Assembly: GCA_001632425.1 (NCBI GenBank)
Contig: KV425554.1
Span: forward strand, 605,648 to 669,647
DNA: 64,000 bases
Reading direction: 5' to 3'
Source of the DNA: Neolentinus lepideus HHB14362 ss-1
Lineage: Eukaryota > Basidiomycota > Agaricomycetes > Gloeophyllales > Gloeophyllaceae
Made by a program: the position numbers and the translations under genes. Shown here one piece after another: positions 33,768 through 45,100 of the stretch. The notes under the pieces are model-generated. The model was not told the origin of the DNA. It saw nothing but the letters and a program-made list of their open reading frames with translations, and did not search any database. The stretch's first letter is position 1. The number at the start of each line of letters is the position of its first letter.

Positions 33768-34445
33768 GGTAGAGTGAAGAGGGTGATGAGAATCGCAATG
33801 TAAAGGCTTGGAGGAACTTAGATATGGCGAGAAAAGAGAACAGCGCGTTTGCAGCAAGGCTTTAGTGCGCACGTGGTTAAGGCGTGGGAGATGCGCGTCG
33901 GTCACGGTCAGTCATTGTCACGCAAATCTGTCACACAATTGCCCAGGATCATCACAATGGCCACCAAATGGCCACGGCTCTTTCTTCTCCGTCGATCGAC
34001 CAGTCTCGAACAATAATCGGCAGAAAGTGAAACAGGGTCCTGTTTACTCTTTGCTGAGGTTATGCACGGGGATCAATGGCTCAATAGTGCCACCAAGTTC
34101 TCGAGAACGTAACATTTCAATTGCAATTTGTAGGCTGGACCACATAAATTCGCTGGACGAGTAATTTATACAACTTGCAAACTTTGAGTTGTAATATACA
34201 ACTAATGTATGTGGCTTGTTTGTAGCTATAAAACTGGCTCCTATTTTTGGGCTACGAAGCAATTCCTTTGCTCATTTGTACTAGTAAGGGCTCTGAACTC
34301 TCCGGGGTCTCGATCAAAGATCAAGGCCGGTGTCACGCGACTCGTGACAAGAATTCGTCACAGAAATAGAACCCATTTAAAGGAACCAGCACAATGGCCA
34401 CTCAAGCAGTACTATCTTTCGACCACACAACCGCCACTCACCACA
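33768..34445. promoter_or_regulatory. Divergent promoter region upstream of ARB1-like gene
   Basis: 678 bases between divergent starts. An AT-rich part lies at 34100-34250. No gene supported. Confidence 0.4.
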
Positions 34446-36748
34446 ATGGACGTCGAGGAACAAATGAAGCAGGACCTTGCTAAACTGCGGGCTGACGTTG
34501 TCGATGATCGGATGCGGTTTCCTCCATTTCCTGCAGCACCGGAAGGAGTGTCCATCGTGCCCTTCAAAGATTTCAAGGCGACTGGGATACAAATGCGTAT
34601 CGCAGGCGAGGATCAGGTAGAGATTGATGGATTGGGCATACCTACTGTCCAGCTGCGCGTCAAGCACTTCCCGGATGGTTCGGATGGTAAGCAGCAGAAG
34701 AAGCGCAAGAGGAAGAAGAAGAACGCGTTCGCGGGTGGCGCTGGTCAGCTACAGAGGCCTTGGTGGGAGGTGTGGGAAGAGGGTGAGGAGCTATGTTCTG
34801 GAAACTATGACTTGTACGTATTTCCTGTACTCATCAGCGGCTTGCTTGCCTGATCGGCCCACAGAGATACCTCGTCAGTCGAGCGTCTTCATGTGGCGTC
34901 GCATGACTTTATTCAAGGAAGACCATGGCCTATGGTCAACGAGGGGCTTCGCAACCTCTGGGATCAGGTATATCTCTCTTCAGTAGCACCTTACAGCCAA
35001 GTAACGACAATCACAGTTCCGTCTTTACGTCGGTCTCATGTCTCACCCCGTGCAACCGCCGTCGAAAAAGCGAGCCAAACAAATCATTGAGGGTGCCATC
35101 GACAACCCTGACGACGATGACGACGACGCCGGCTGCTCGGATGACGACATGCCCAACCCTACTCCTGCACCCATTGGCCCCCTTGATCCCCTTGGTCCCC
35201 TTGACCCTCTTGAAGATCCGGATTCTGGAGATGCTCTGGGTGACCCAGTGCAAGTCGAGGTTGACCGTATCTTCAAGGAGCGTCAGGTCTCTGCCGAACA
35301 GAAGCGGGAGGACTGTATGACCGACTTCCTGCGCGACCCTGCGAGCAATATCAAGATCTTCTTGTCTTCGTATTACAGAAACCAGGGTCTCATCTGGTCC
35401 GAGCCCAGATGCCGCGATGGGCCGCTTCTACTCTTGTTCTGGCTCAAGTATCTCCTGCGTAATCGTGTATTCGATGCGTCGGTTGACGGAGAAGACATGA
35501 TCAACAGCCTCAAAGACGCGGTCGAGACCGCCAACAAAGTACGTGTGGACGTCATTCGATGCTGGTTACTCGTCCGACATTCTTTCACAGGCTAAGCGTG
35601 AACTCCCGGCGACCCACAAAATAGCACAGGCTATCCCGTGCCAGTTCAGCAAAGGCTGTCTCGAGCTCTGGGGCACGCGCTGCAAGACCTGGGAAGACCT
35701 CGAAGTCGAATTCGGCGGCAAGAGCACGACTGCTGCCGCCACCATTGCGTCGTCGTCTGAAGACGACCCGGAGGGCGTCAAGCGCCGCAAGCTCGATCTC
35801 GATGAGGGAGACGACGAACTGCAGTTCAAGAAGGAGCTGGCGGATAGCGGCGTGGAACTCGTCGATACTAGTCGCGATATTCACATACAGGACGTTGCAA
35901 CGAGGAAGACTATAGTGAGAGACAATATTGATGTGGAGAATACTAGTATAGCTGCGGATGAGACGACTGGCTGGGGGGTTGGTTCGGGAGGTGGATGGGG
36001 TAATCCAGGTGGGATGTGGATTTCCCCCTCCATCTGGGACGTCGAGGGTATCAAGGAGTTCGCTACATCGACCCCGGCGCCGGTCTCCGCCCCGTGGATG
36101 AATGATGATACTCCTGTCAAAACTTCAGACCCACCTGCTGAGGCTCCGGAGACGCTGGCCAATCCTTGGGATGATGACAACCCCGCGTACAAATCCGACT
36201 GGGAGGCTGGCCCGCGGACGTCATTACTCCCAATTCTGGGCCTGTCTGTGTTCCCTCTGACCCATGAGCCTGGTGTCGTGGAGTGGAGCACAAGGCGGAT
36301 CGTCAGCGTTGAGCCGCCCTCTACTTCGACGGCTGCGCTCGAAGGTCTAAGCGCTGCTGAGCTTGTGGAAGAAGAACTGAACAGGAGACTGGGTAAAGTT
36401 GTCTTGGCGCCCTGGCTTGGGTGGGACAAGCACGAGAAGTCGGACATCACGAAACCTATCATTCTGCCCAAGTCGAAGGGCAAGGTGATATTGCCTGATG
36501 GCGTTGTTGCCGGAGATGACGGTTCTACTGGCGACGCGAAGCCGCACAATCCTGTGGAAGACAGTATCGCGGTGCTTGTTGACCCGGCTGTTCTGGAGAA
36601 ACTTGTCATTGGCATGGGACTTGGTGCGACATGGATCCAGATTGTGCCTCAGGGTGAAGATGTGGCTGCAAGGCGAACGATTCCTGGGCGATACTGGTAT
36701 GCAGAGCAGCTGATGCACGTGTTACCGAGTTTCCATACGGAGCCTTGA
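34446..36748 (+). CDS. ARB1: Argonaute siRNA chaperone (ARC) subunit Arb1-like protein
   Basis: Four exons (34446-34813, 34865-34967, 35017-35538, 35591-36748) encode 716 residues. After a Lys-rich stretch (KKRKRKKKN) and an acidic spacer, the Arb1 core is clear: DFLRDPASNIKIFLSSYYRN, GLIWSE, CRDGPLLLLFWLKYLLRNRVF, then KRELPATHKIAQAIP with FSKGCLELWGTR. The ELP-THKIA block is the family signature. The C-terminal half is Pro/Asp/Trp-rich with several WGN and PWDDD motifs. In fission yeast Arb1 holds Ago1 with duplex siRNA before RITS assembly on heterochromatin. The gene implies an active nuclear RNAi pathway here. The length is greater than the yeast protein because of linkers. Confidence 0.78.
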
Positions 36749-36899
36749 GCGACATCCTCTGCTCACTCGCGTAATTTATTATGGAAAATCGTGGCCGGTC
36801 AAATTGCTCAATATCTATCGAGCTTCTTCTTGTCACTGCAATGTACTTTTATCTCGTGCTGTCGACGGCGTCCTAAGTGTACAGTACCCAATTAACTTG

Positions 36900-37806
36900 G
36901 TATTGTTTCTGCCAATGACCGAGCGACCTGGTACTTCTATCAGAAAAGACGAGACGGCGATGAGAGACCAAGACACCTGACCAGTGACGACAATGCAAAT
37001 GTTCTCAAGCCATCACTGGAAGTATACGGCATCTCGAAGTTCCCACATCTGAACTTGTACAGGAATGAGGTTAACTACCTCTGCGCATTCGCTTTCGAAC
37101 CTTCCGAGGATAGTAGTGAGGCCTAGGTGGCAGTGTCCCTAGAAGGCAACTCTTGTCCTCTCTAGTCATCGACCAATTCGCTTGAAGTGCCCTTCTATTC
37201 AGATCCACGAAGACAAGTGATAGTTGTCTCCTATGAATATCCTCCTACAAGTAGTGATGCGAGGAAGGTCCACTTCATACCCATGGCTTTTTTGTCTGAT
37301 CTTCTCCCGAGATGTCCGGACGACGTGGGTACGACGTGGCCTTGGGAGGCCTGGGGATTAGGGTGCACGGCACAGCTAGAAGATATACTGTCATTACAGT
37401 GGCACTGCTACGTCCACAGAAGCAAATACGTTCACAGCCAGGTGCAGTGGTCGCTAAACGAAGCACGCCACGAAATCCTCAAACAGAGCGTCACCAAAAT
37501 AATGGATTTCAGTGCTATGACACTCTCGACGCCGGGCAAGATCTAGAGCCCCCTGCATCAGCCCCAACTCTCGTGTCAGTCTGCGGAGCTGGACTACTCT
37601 GTCCACAAATTAAACTTACCCGAGATTGTCAAAATGGAAGATGTAGTCGAGCATAACTACACGCAGAAAGCCATGATCAGTGAAGATAATTTAATCATCG
37701 TGAACGTAGGTCTTTAGCTTCACTCAGTCGATCAGGTTCTGAACAGGGATTCGTTGCACAGTTCAAGGACAATTCGATGGTGTCGTTCATTGTTCTTAGC
37801 CTTTGA
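36900..37806 (+). CDS. F-box-family-like protein, intron-containing, boundaries unresolved
   Basis: Several blocks in order resemble the C-terminal half of agaricomycete F-box-like proteins: YGISKFPHLNLYRNEVNYLC, then PFYSDPRRQVIVVSYEY, VHFIPMAFLSDLLPRC, WPWEAWGLGC, LQWHCYVHRSKYV and IMDFSAMTL. A likely last exon, GFVAQFKDNSMVSFIV, ends at the TGA at 37804-37806 after an intron with donor GTAGGT near 37706. The pieces lie in different frames, consistent with short introns, but I did not find an F-box helix or a sure start. It may be intact or decaying. No function can be given. Confidence 0.35.
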
Positions 37807-38743
37807 ACGTATAATACAACATATTTACTTCATAGGTCTTCCAGGGTTGTTGAGGTACTCGAGTACACTCTTTCACGAACGCCTTGTTCGTGTGTCTGTA
37901 GGCTGCAAATACCATATATCTTGTGCTGCTACTCCAGCCTTGATTTATCTTTGGTTCGCCTTATCTGTCTAACACTGCGCCACTGTTATCCAAGTCCACA
38001 CACAACCTAGTGCCCCGATTCTGCGATATGCCACGTCCTTTAGCGAGCACAGGCGGGACGCACTTCTGCTCGCCAGTCGTTAGACTAGGCGGGGAACTCT
38101 GCGTTCGAGGATAAGGCGACAAGCGTATCTAGTGAGAGGGGGTATTACATAACACCCCAGGAAATCGGCGCGTCGAGCTCGACAGTGATATTGAGGGGGC
38201 ATGCATAGCACAACTTGTCCGCAGACTTTGAGATGATGTGTTGTTGTGTCGGCGTCCTGACGATGAAGAGGACTCACAGGAGTGCCGCGAGATAACCAAC
38301 AGATCAGCTCGGCGACGGCCATGACTGATAACGAGTGGGTTACTGACTCGCTCGTTGGTCGAGGACCCCGCCTTTATACGTGCGGTTGGGTGTCCCTGTT
38401 CTGTCAGTCGATCCTTTTCACGGAGTACATCCGATCAGATTGCGAATGGATCCACAAACCGAGACAAGGGACAAGACCGTAGTATAAGGAATTGGAGTAT
38501 TACAGCAGCAGGTCCACATCCCGCATACGAATAAATAGACAACCAGCTGCGCACATTCTGAATAAGAGTCGACGGAAATGAGACCGACATAATAGTCCTC
38601 CGCTGTCACGTCTTAGGATGGACAATAAGAGCACGTCGCAGCGCTGGCGTACTGGACATACCAGAGAAAGATGGGCGTACAATGTCACGGGGAGCGATGC
38701 CCACTAGTAACCCGGCAATTTTGAAAGACATGTATTCCGTCCG
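37807..38743. other. Intergenic, nothing recognised
   Basis: About 940 bases between the F-box-like gene and EMC6. Small open frames only. No repeat or RNA gene seen. Confidence 0.4.
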
Positions 38744-39128
38744 TCAATCGTACACTAAGGAAACCGTCGGCTGCCACGTCCGTCATGAGCTTCAAGCACT
38801 ACTCACCATGCACAATACCGAAGAACAACGTCCACGCGAGCACAAACGAGAACATATTGTCCTGCCCGGGGTTCACTAGCTCCCACAGCCCGCCAGGCAT
38901 ATACTTCGCCGGCCGTCCCTTGCAATTGATAACATAGATGCACGCCGAAGTTGAGAGCGTTGATGCGAGGAATAGCGCAAAGCCGAGCCAGTTCTGCAGG
39001 CCCAGGATGCCAGCGGTTGCCCCGGTAAAGCAGGCAGAAAGAAATTTCACGGTCATGAGAGCACTGTTGTGCTGGACATTGGGCAAATAAATCCTCTGGG
39101 CGGCGGCATCTGGGTTGGGCGCCGACAT
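38744..39128 (-). CDS. EMC6: ER membrane protein complex subunit 6
   Basis: Two exons (39128-38807 and 38754-38744) give 110 residues, the normal EMC6 size. Exon 1 encodes a short hydrophilic start, then NSALMTVKFLSACFTGATAG, ILGLQNWLGFALFLASTL, CKGRPAKY, the conserved WELVNPGQDNMFSFVLAWTL and FFGIVH. The last exon is only 11 nt and completes the family C-terminus HVYD followed by stop. Reading on without this exon gives a wrong tail. EMC6 is a core membrane subunit of the EMC insertase, which places tail-anchored and multipass proteins into the ER. The start at 39128 was preferred because the upstream frame has no earlier ATG. It shares a 135-bp promoter with HOM2. Confidence 0.92.
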
Positions 39129-39263
39129 CGTTGGCAATATCGATGAGCTCGAGGAGTTCGCAATTCACTGGCTTTCGGTTCCCACGATAGTTATGATCTA
39201 ATAATCCGGGTATTATTAGAAGTGCAAGTCACTTTTGCCTGAGGCCTGACCCTCCCCCGCAAA
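39129..39263. promoter_or_regulatory. 135-bp bidirectional promoter, EMC6 / HOM2
   Basis: The start codons of EMC6 (minus) and HOM2 (plus) are 135 bp apart with no gene between. The region contains an AT-rich centre near 39190-39222 but no clear TATA box. Confidence 0.5.
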
Positions 39264-40435
39264 ATGCAGGTTGATCGTCAAGTCAAAGTCGGCGTCTTGG
39301 GCGCCACGGGCACTGTCGGGCAGCGATTTATTTCGCTTCTTTCAACGCATCCTTTCTTTGTGGTCGCCGCGCTCGGCGCCTCGGAGCGTTCAGCGGGCAA
39401 GCCCTATGCGAAGGCCGTCAACTGGAAACAGACTGTGCCCATCCCAGCAGCTGTGAGGGATATCGTCGTCCAGCCTTGCAAGCCCGAGCACTTTGCAGAC
39501 TGTGCTGTTGTATTTTCGGGCTTGGACGCGGATGTGGCGGGGGATATCGGTGCGTGTGCGCCTTTCGTGGTGGATTTTTCGCCGTTTGATGACATCGGGG
39601 TGTGATCACAGAGGCGGCATTCAGAGCAGCGGAATTGGCTGTGTTCTCGAACGCAAAAAGTTATCGGCGGGACCCGCATGTTCCTTTGATCGTCCCCCTC
39701 GTCAATCCATCGCACCTCTCCATAGTCCCACAACAGAAAGCCCTGCATTCGCCCCCGCTCAAGAAGGGCTTTATCGTCACAAATGCGAACTGCTCTACAA
39801 CGGGGGTCGTGATCCCCCTCGCGGCGCTCGAGAAGGCTTTCGGACCGCTCGAGTCGTGCATCATCACGACGATGCAGGCCATCTCCGGTGCGGGCTACCC
39901 CGGCGTGCCCTCCCTCGACATCTTCGACAACGTCGTCCCGTACATCTCCGGCGAGGAGGAGAAGATCGAGTGGGAGACGCTCAAGATCCTCGGCGGCATC
40001 ACGGAGACGGACGACGGCGCGAAGGCGTTCGACATGCACGCAAAACACCCACTGCGCATCTCCGCATCGTGCAATCGCGTGCCCGTCGTCGATGGGCACA
40101 CGGAGTGCGTCTCGGTGCGCTTTGCGAGACGGCCACCGCCGAGCCCGCAGCAAGTCCGTGAGGCGCTTGCGGCATATTCGCCTGACGCTTACACCTTGGG
40201 CTGCCCTTCCGCCCCAAGGCACACAATTTTCGTGCACGAGGAGCCTGACCGGCCACAGCCGCGCCTCGACAGAGACTTCCAGCAGGGCGCGGGTGTGTCG
40301 GTCGGTCGCGTGCGCCAGTGCCGGGTATTCGACATCAAGTTCGTCGTGCTCTCGAATAACGTCTGCATTGGTGCCGCGACGAGCAGCATCATCAATGCCG
40401 AGCTCGCCATCGCGCGGGGTTTTATCCAGATTTAA
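39264..40435 (+). CDS. HOM2: Aspartate-semialdehyde dehydrogenase
   Basis: Two exons (39264-39549 and 39612-40435) joined over a 62-nt intron give 369 residues, as in yeast Hom2. The enzyme reduces aspartyl phosphate to aspartate semialdehyde with NADPH, the second step toward threonine, methionine and isoleucine. The NADP loop is GVLGATGTVGQRF, followed by LGASERSAGKPY. The catalytic Cys is in NANCSTTG, and substrate contacts include QAISGAGYPG and RVPVVDGHTE, with the active-site His of the latter. Exon 2 is GC-rich, with many C or G third positions, unlike exon 1. No domain is missing. Confidence 0.95.
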
Positions 40436-40748
40436 TTACGGGACGGCTAGGTTTAGAGGATTTGCTATTTATCAGGGTCAGTGCGCATTGGTACATGTAC
40501 AAGTTATTCGTTCGGTAGCAAGGACCTCACACCGCACTGCTAATCCCGCATTGGTTCTGCCCACGTCTGTATCTACTAATTCGTTGCCGACGAGCATGTA
40601 ATGTATTATCGTATCCAAAATGCATTTGCATGGACATTCATGTCCATTCGTCTTTCGCCTCTCAAAGCTGTATAGTGGAATTGAATTTGATTTTTCTGCT
40701 GAAGCTTGAACAGTTAAGCCGATCGTAAGTGTACCTCTTCCCGAAGCG
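40436..40748. other. Intergenic, HOM2 to RRP43
   Basis: 313 bases holding the HOM2 3' end and RRP43 promoter. No other feature seen. Confidence 0.5.
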
Positions 40749-41901
40749 ATGGCGGCAGCGGTTGCCTCGAGCTCGACCTCCACATCTCAGCAAACTGATA
40801 CGCTCAAAGCAGCGACATTTCAGCGCCTGCACCCGCGTATATATCTTGAACGTTTTCTTGCTGAGAGCGTGCGCCCCGACGGCAGGGCGCTCGAGCAGGC
40901 GCGCGATATCACAGTGAATGTCGGTGAGTTCAATCTATCCGAAGATTCCTAAATGTTGGCCTGTTATTGATGCAAAACTTGAAGGATCGATTACGACAGC
41001 AGACGGGTCGTCGCTGGTTAGGTTGGGCGACACGACCATCGTGTGTGGGGTAAAGGCAGAGATTGCAGAACCAGAGCTTGACTCGCCGAACGAAGGGTAC
41101 ATAGGTATGTTTTGCGTGGATGCGTATTTAATGGATTTTCACGCGAGTATACATAGTCCCCAACCTCGATCTCCCGGCGATATGCTCTCCCAGATTCAAG
41201 CCAGGGCCACCAAGCGAAGAGGCACAAGTTCTCTCGGACAGGCTGAACGAAGCATTCCTCGCGTGAGCTGCCATTCAACGTACTGTTTATAATACCCATC
41301 TCTAACATTTGATCTGGCAGCTCAAAAATAATTGACTTGTCCTCACTATGTATTCACTCCGGCAAAGCCGTCTGGGTGCTCTACGTCGATGCGACGTGCA
41401 TCAATTACGACGGTAACGCGTTCGACGCAGCCTTGATCGCGTTGGTCGCTGCGCTAAGGAACAGTAAGCTTAAAGTTCATTGGAAGCATTGTTTACGATC
41501 ATGAACAAGTGCTGTTGGCTTGTAGCTCACCTCCCCAAGGCAACGTACGACGAAGACACTGGCTTGACAGTATGTTCTCGAAGAGAGCGTATACCACTCC
41601 AGATCAACGCCTCCCCTCTGTCCATGTCTTTTGGCATCTTCGAATCGTACGTTCTTCTACCACTATATACTCGCACATTCACCAGGACTTTTTCAGCACA
41701 CACCTCCTTGCCGATCCTACATCTTTCGAAGAGCCCCTTCTAGACACAACAGTCACAGTAGTGCTTACAGACAAGGGAGAGTTAGTGTCCGCAACACAGG
41801 TAGGACTGGGAGGGACAGGCTCGCAGGATGTCCTTATGTCATGTATCGGTATTGCAAAAAGGCGCCTCGCCGAAGTGCGCCCTCAAATATATCGTTCATA
41901 A
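40749..41901 (+). CDS. RRP43: Exosome complex subunit RRP43 (RNase PH-like)
   Basis: Six exons (40749-40923, 40985-41104, 41157-41262, 41321-41463, 41526-41646, 41697-41901) give 289 residues. The N-terminus has [23 protein letters not shown], typical of Rrp43/Rrp45/Rrp42-type ring subunits, then [19 protein letters not shown]. Later come [40 protein letters not shown] and the final [14 protein letters not shown] with [12 protein letters not shown]. Like other eukaryotic ring subunits it lacks the phosphorolytic residues and would be structural. It is one of six RNase PH-like proteins forming the RNA channel in nucleus and cytoplasm. RRP43 is favoured over RRP42 and RRP45 by the [10 protein letters not shown] start. 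It converges on SMC5 with 221 bp between stops. Confidence 0.88.
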
Positions 41902-42122
41902 TTTTGATGATCTCCGTCAACCCAGGGTCCAGGTGGCAACACGAAGACGTCGAGAATGGATAGAAGAGTTTAGCACAGTGAGGGCAAAATATAGAGAAGT
42001 ACAGTAAGGTACAACAGGCACGTGTAGTGTACGCCGAGCAACTACTATGCGATTCGCATACACTGTAAGCTATGTTATATACAAGATAAATAGCGTCGCT
42101 CTAGGAAGTAGCTCAGAAAATT

Positions 42123-45100
42123 CTACGCGCTCGCGTTTGAGCGACTCTGCCTTTGCACAAACGTGTCAATCATATCCATCATGTTGCCCAGATTGCGTTC
42201 CTCAGGCAACCACTCGCCGTTGTTCACGCACAAGATCTTCATGCGTTCCTCGTATCGCAGAGAGGGGAGTAGCTTGGGTGTGATGAGGAAGTACTGCCGA
42301 CTGTCAGACTGGCAGGTGACTTCGACGAGCTCGTTGTGCACTAGTCGCTCGGCACGCGCATCCATGCCCTGTATCAGACTTCTGATCAATGCCGGGGTAA
42401 GATGAATATGCCAAATGGTACGTACCTGATTAATCTCGTCCACCAGGGAGAAAGGTGCTCGCGCCTCCTCAGTCAAACTCATGAGATACATAATCGTGGT
42501 TAACGACCGTTCCTATCGACGCCTGTCAGTCAGCATGCCATGAAGATGAAAGTGAGGATCTCTCACGCCACCAGACTGTCTCTGCCCGGTCAGCAGCTGC
42601 AGTTTCTCGCTATCGCGGAACTTGACAAGGATGTCGATCGCCCATTTGTCGAAGTCTTCGTGCCGACTGATGCGAATCTCACCTGCGCAGCCGATTCCTG
42701 CAGCAAGAAAGCATTAGCAAGAGCGATGACCGCTGTATATCAACTAAAGCTCACTGTCGAAAGCCGCTGAAAACTTCGCGCCAATGCGGGCGATAAGTTT
42801 CTCCAATGCAGGTTCCCAGTTGTCCTACGGAGTTATATATCCATTAGATGGCGATGACTCGCTAAATGAGGACTTGCCTGTGCAGCTTTGATAGACTTCT
42901 CAATCTTGGCCATACGTCTCTCACGTCCCTCTATAGTGCGCGACAAACTCTCGATCTGAGGACGGGATTAGAGCGTTTACATTGGAACATGATAGAACTA
43001 CCCACCTCGGCTTTCCTTCGCTCAAATTGCTCAATGACGCCGGCGTTGGTGTTCAAGTTCATGGAAAGCTCAGCCTCCTGCGTTTCCAGTTCCAATCGAA
43101 TCCCCTCAATCGTCATTTCGTCCATTTCATGATTCTACCGCAGTAAATGTCAGTGTTTAGTTCCTTCTGTCCATTTTAACCACTTACGTTCTCCATCTCC
43201 CGGAAACGGGCGCTTATTTCTGGGTCTGCCGCATCCAATTTAGCTCTACTGATGTCCAGCTTCTCCTTGGATTCCGTCTTGGCCGCCTGAAATATCTCAT
43301 TCACTAGGAGAATGGCAGAGTTCCTGTATGCTCTAATCTCAATGTAGGACCCGCTTACCCTTGGTGTACTCCTCATAGGTCGTTTGGAACTCCTCGTCGT
43401 GTTGCTTGACCAGCTTTTCCAAGGCCTTCGCATTTGCGCCAATCTGGAGGTATTGCAACCCAATTCGAGTGGCCTCAGCTTGCTCCGCGATCACAGCTCG
43501 TGCGAGATCCTGTATAGTTGTTCTCACTGTGGTCCCTGTGAAATGAGGCAGAAAAACATACATTGTAATCTCGTGCAAGTTTGGCTCGCTTCTGACAGTT
43601 AATCAGGGTCTTCCGATTGAGATCAGCCCTCCTGTCCTTGACAGAAGGCTTGTTTCGCTCCATCTCGAGTTGCTTTTGGGCGGAAGCTGCGCATGATGAT
43701 CAACATCAGCGCAGTGTTCACTGGTCAGCCTTAAAAATACGCACCTCGGTTGATCTCCATACGCTGCAATTTCTCTTGGGTCTTCTGGACGGCCTTCTTA
43801 CGTTCCATGAACTCATCCTGAAGTCATCTCAGTGACCATTTCCTGATATTTTTAAATGAGTCACTGACATATTTGGCCTTCTTCGCATTGAACTCGGTAC
43901 GAATGCGGGCTTCTTCCTCGGTCAATCCCTTGACTTGCTCTTCAAGTTTGGATAAGTTCTGCTGTGCTGTGGCTATCTGTGCATCGAATCGCTTCATAGC
44001 ATCCTTATCAACTTCAGAAGACTTCATTAGTCAGTTCACGTGTCAGGAGAGTCATAGCACACACCAGAACTCTGTCCAAAATTCCTCGCCGGTTTGATGT
44101 CGTAGGTACTGTTTTGAGGCAGTCGTTTACCGTATCTGGATCGGGTGACTCTGTTCTGCGTCATTCCAGCTATGAAAGTAGCGCCACCACCCTCGCCACG
44201 AGGGCCAAGACGAGAGACAAGTTCCATAGCTTGAGCCACCGGAACTTTCTTGCTGTCCAGTGCAATTGCCTACGTTACAACCCGGATTTAGACAGCTAGA
44301 TCCAGGATGAATCATGTATGCGTACCGTGCGGTGCAGATTAAGCTCCTTGGTTAAGTACCACTTCATTTCCTGCGGACATTCCACGAAGTCAATCGCGTA
44401 CCCATCGAAGTGCATAGCCGCCATCTAGTACGACGATAATCAATGACGATGGACGACAATGGAGACCATCACTCTGACCTCATCGGAGCTCAAAGGAGGA
44501 GGAGCGAGACCGGTCTCCGAATATGGTCGGAACCAAGTAGGAACCCTTACTCTCCTCCCAATGGCTTTATCCGTATCATTGACGAGGTGATTCAAAAGGT
44601 CATAATCTTCTTCACATTGCGCAACGAATGTCTGGCGTTGTGGTGGGTATAGATCTCTTCGAAAATCTTCGCAGAGAGCGCACCTTCATCTGAGTGCCAC
44701 CGAAGCACGCTTCGACAGCTGTCGCATAAGCCTTGTCCGGTACCGTCACACTGATAATTGCGGGCTCCATGATCGGCTTCCTGAATTTATGCTGATTCTG
44801 CCTCAGCCATTCAATCGTGTCGGCGCAGTCCCTGTCCCATCTGGCCAGCTGTTGGAGCTTCTGATGGTTAACGTCATTCAGACGGGCAATCCTAGAATAG
44901 AGTCAATCAGTCCTTTATCGAGACGACTCGTGCAGAAATATGTACCCTTGCTGTGCCTCATTAATCGCAGCCTTCCATTTGCCAACTTCGTTTGCGTGTG
45001 CTCTCTGCCTGTCCTGCAATTCAGACTGTCTGTGTGTGATCTCTCGCTGAGCTTGAGCTAGGATTCTCTGGAAAATTATCACGAACAAATTAGTTGGAGA

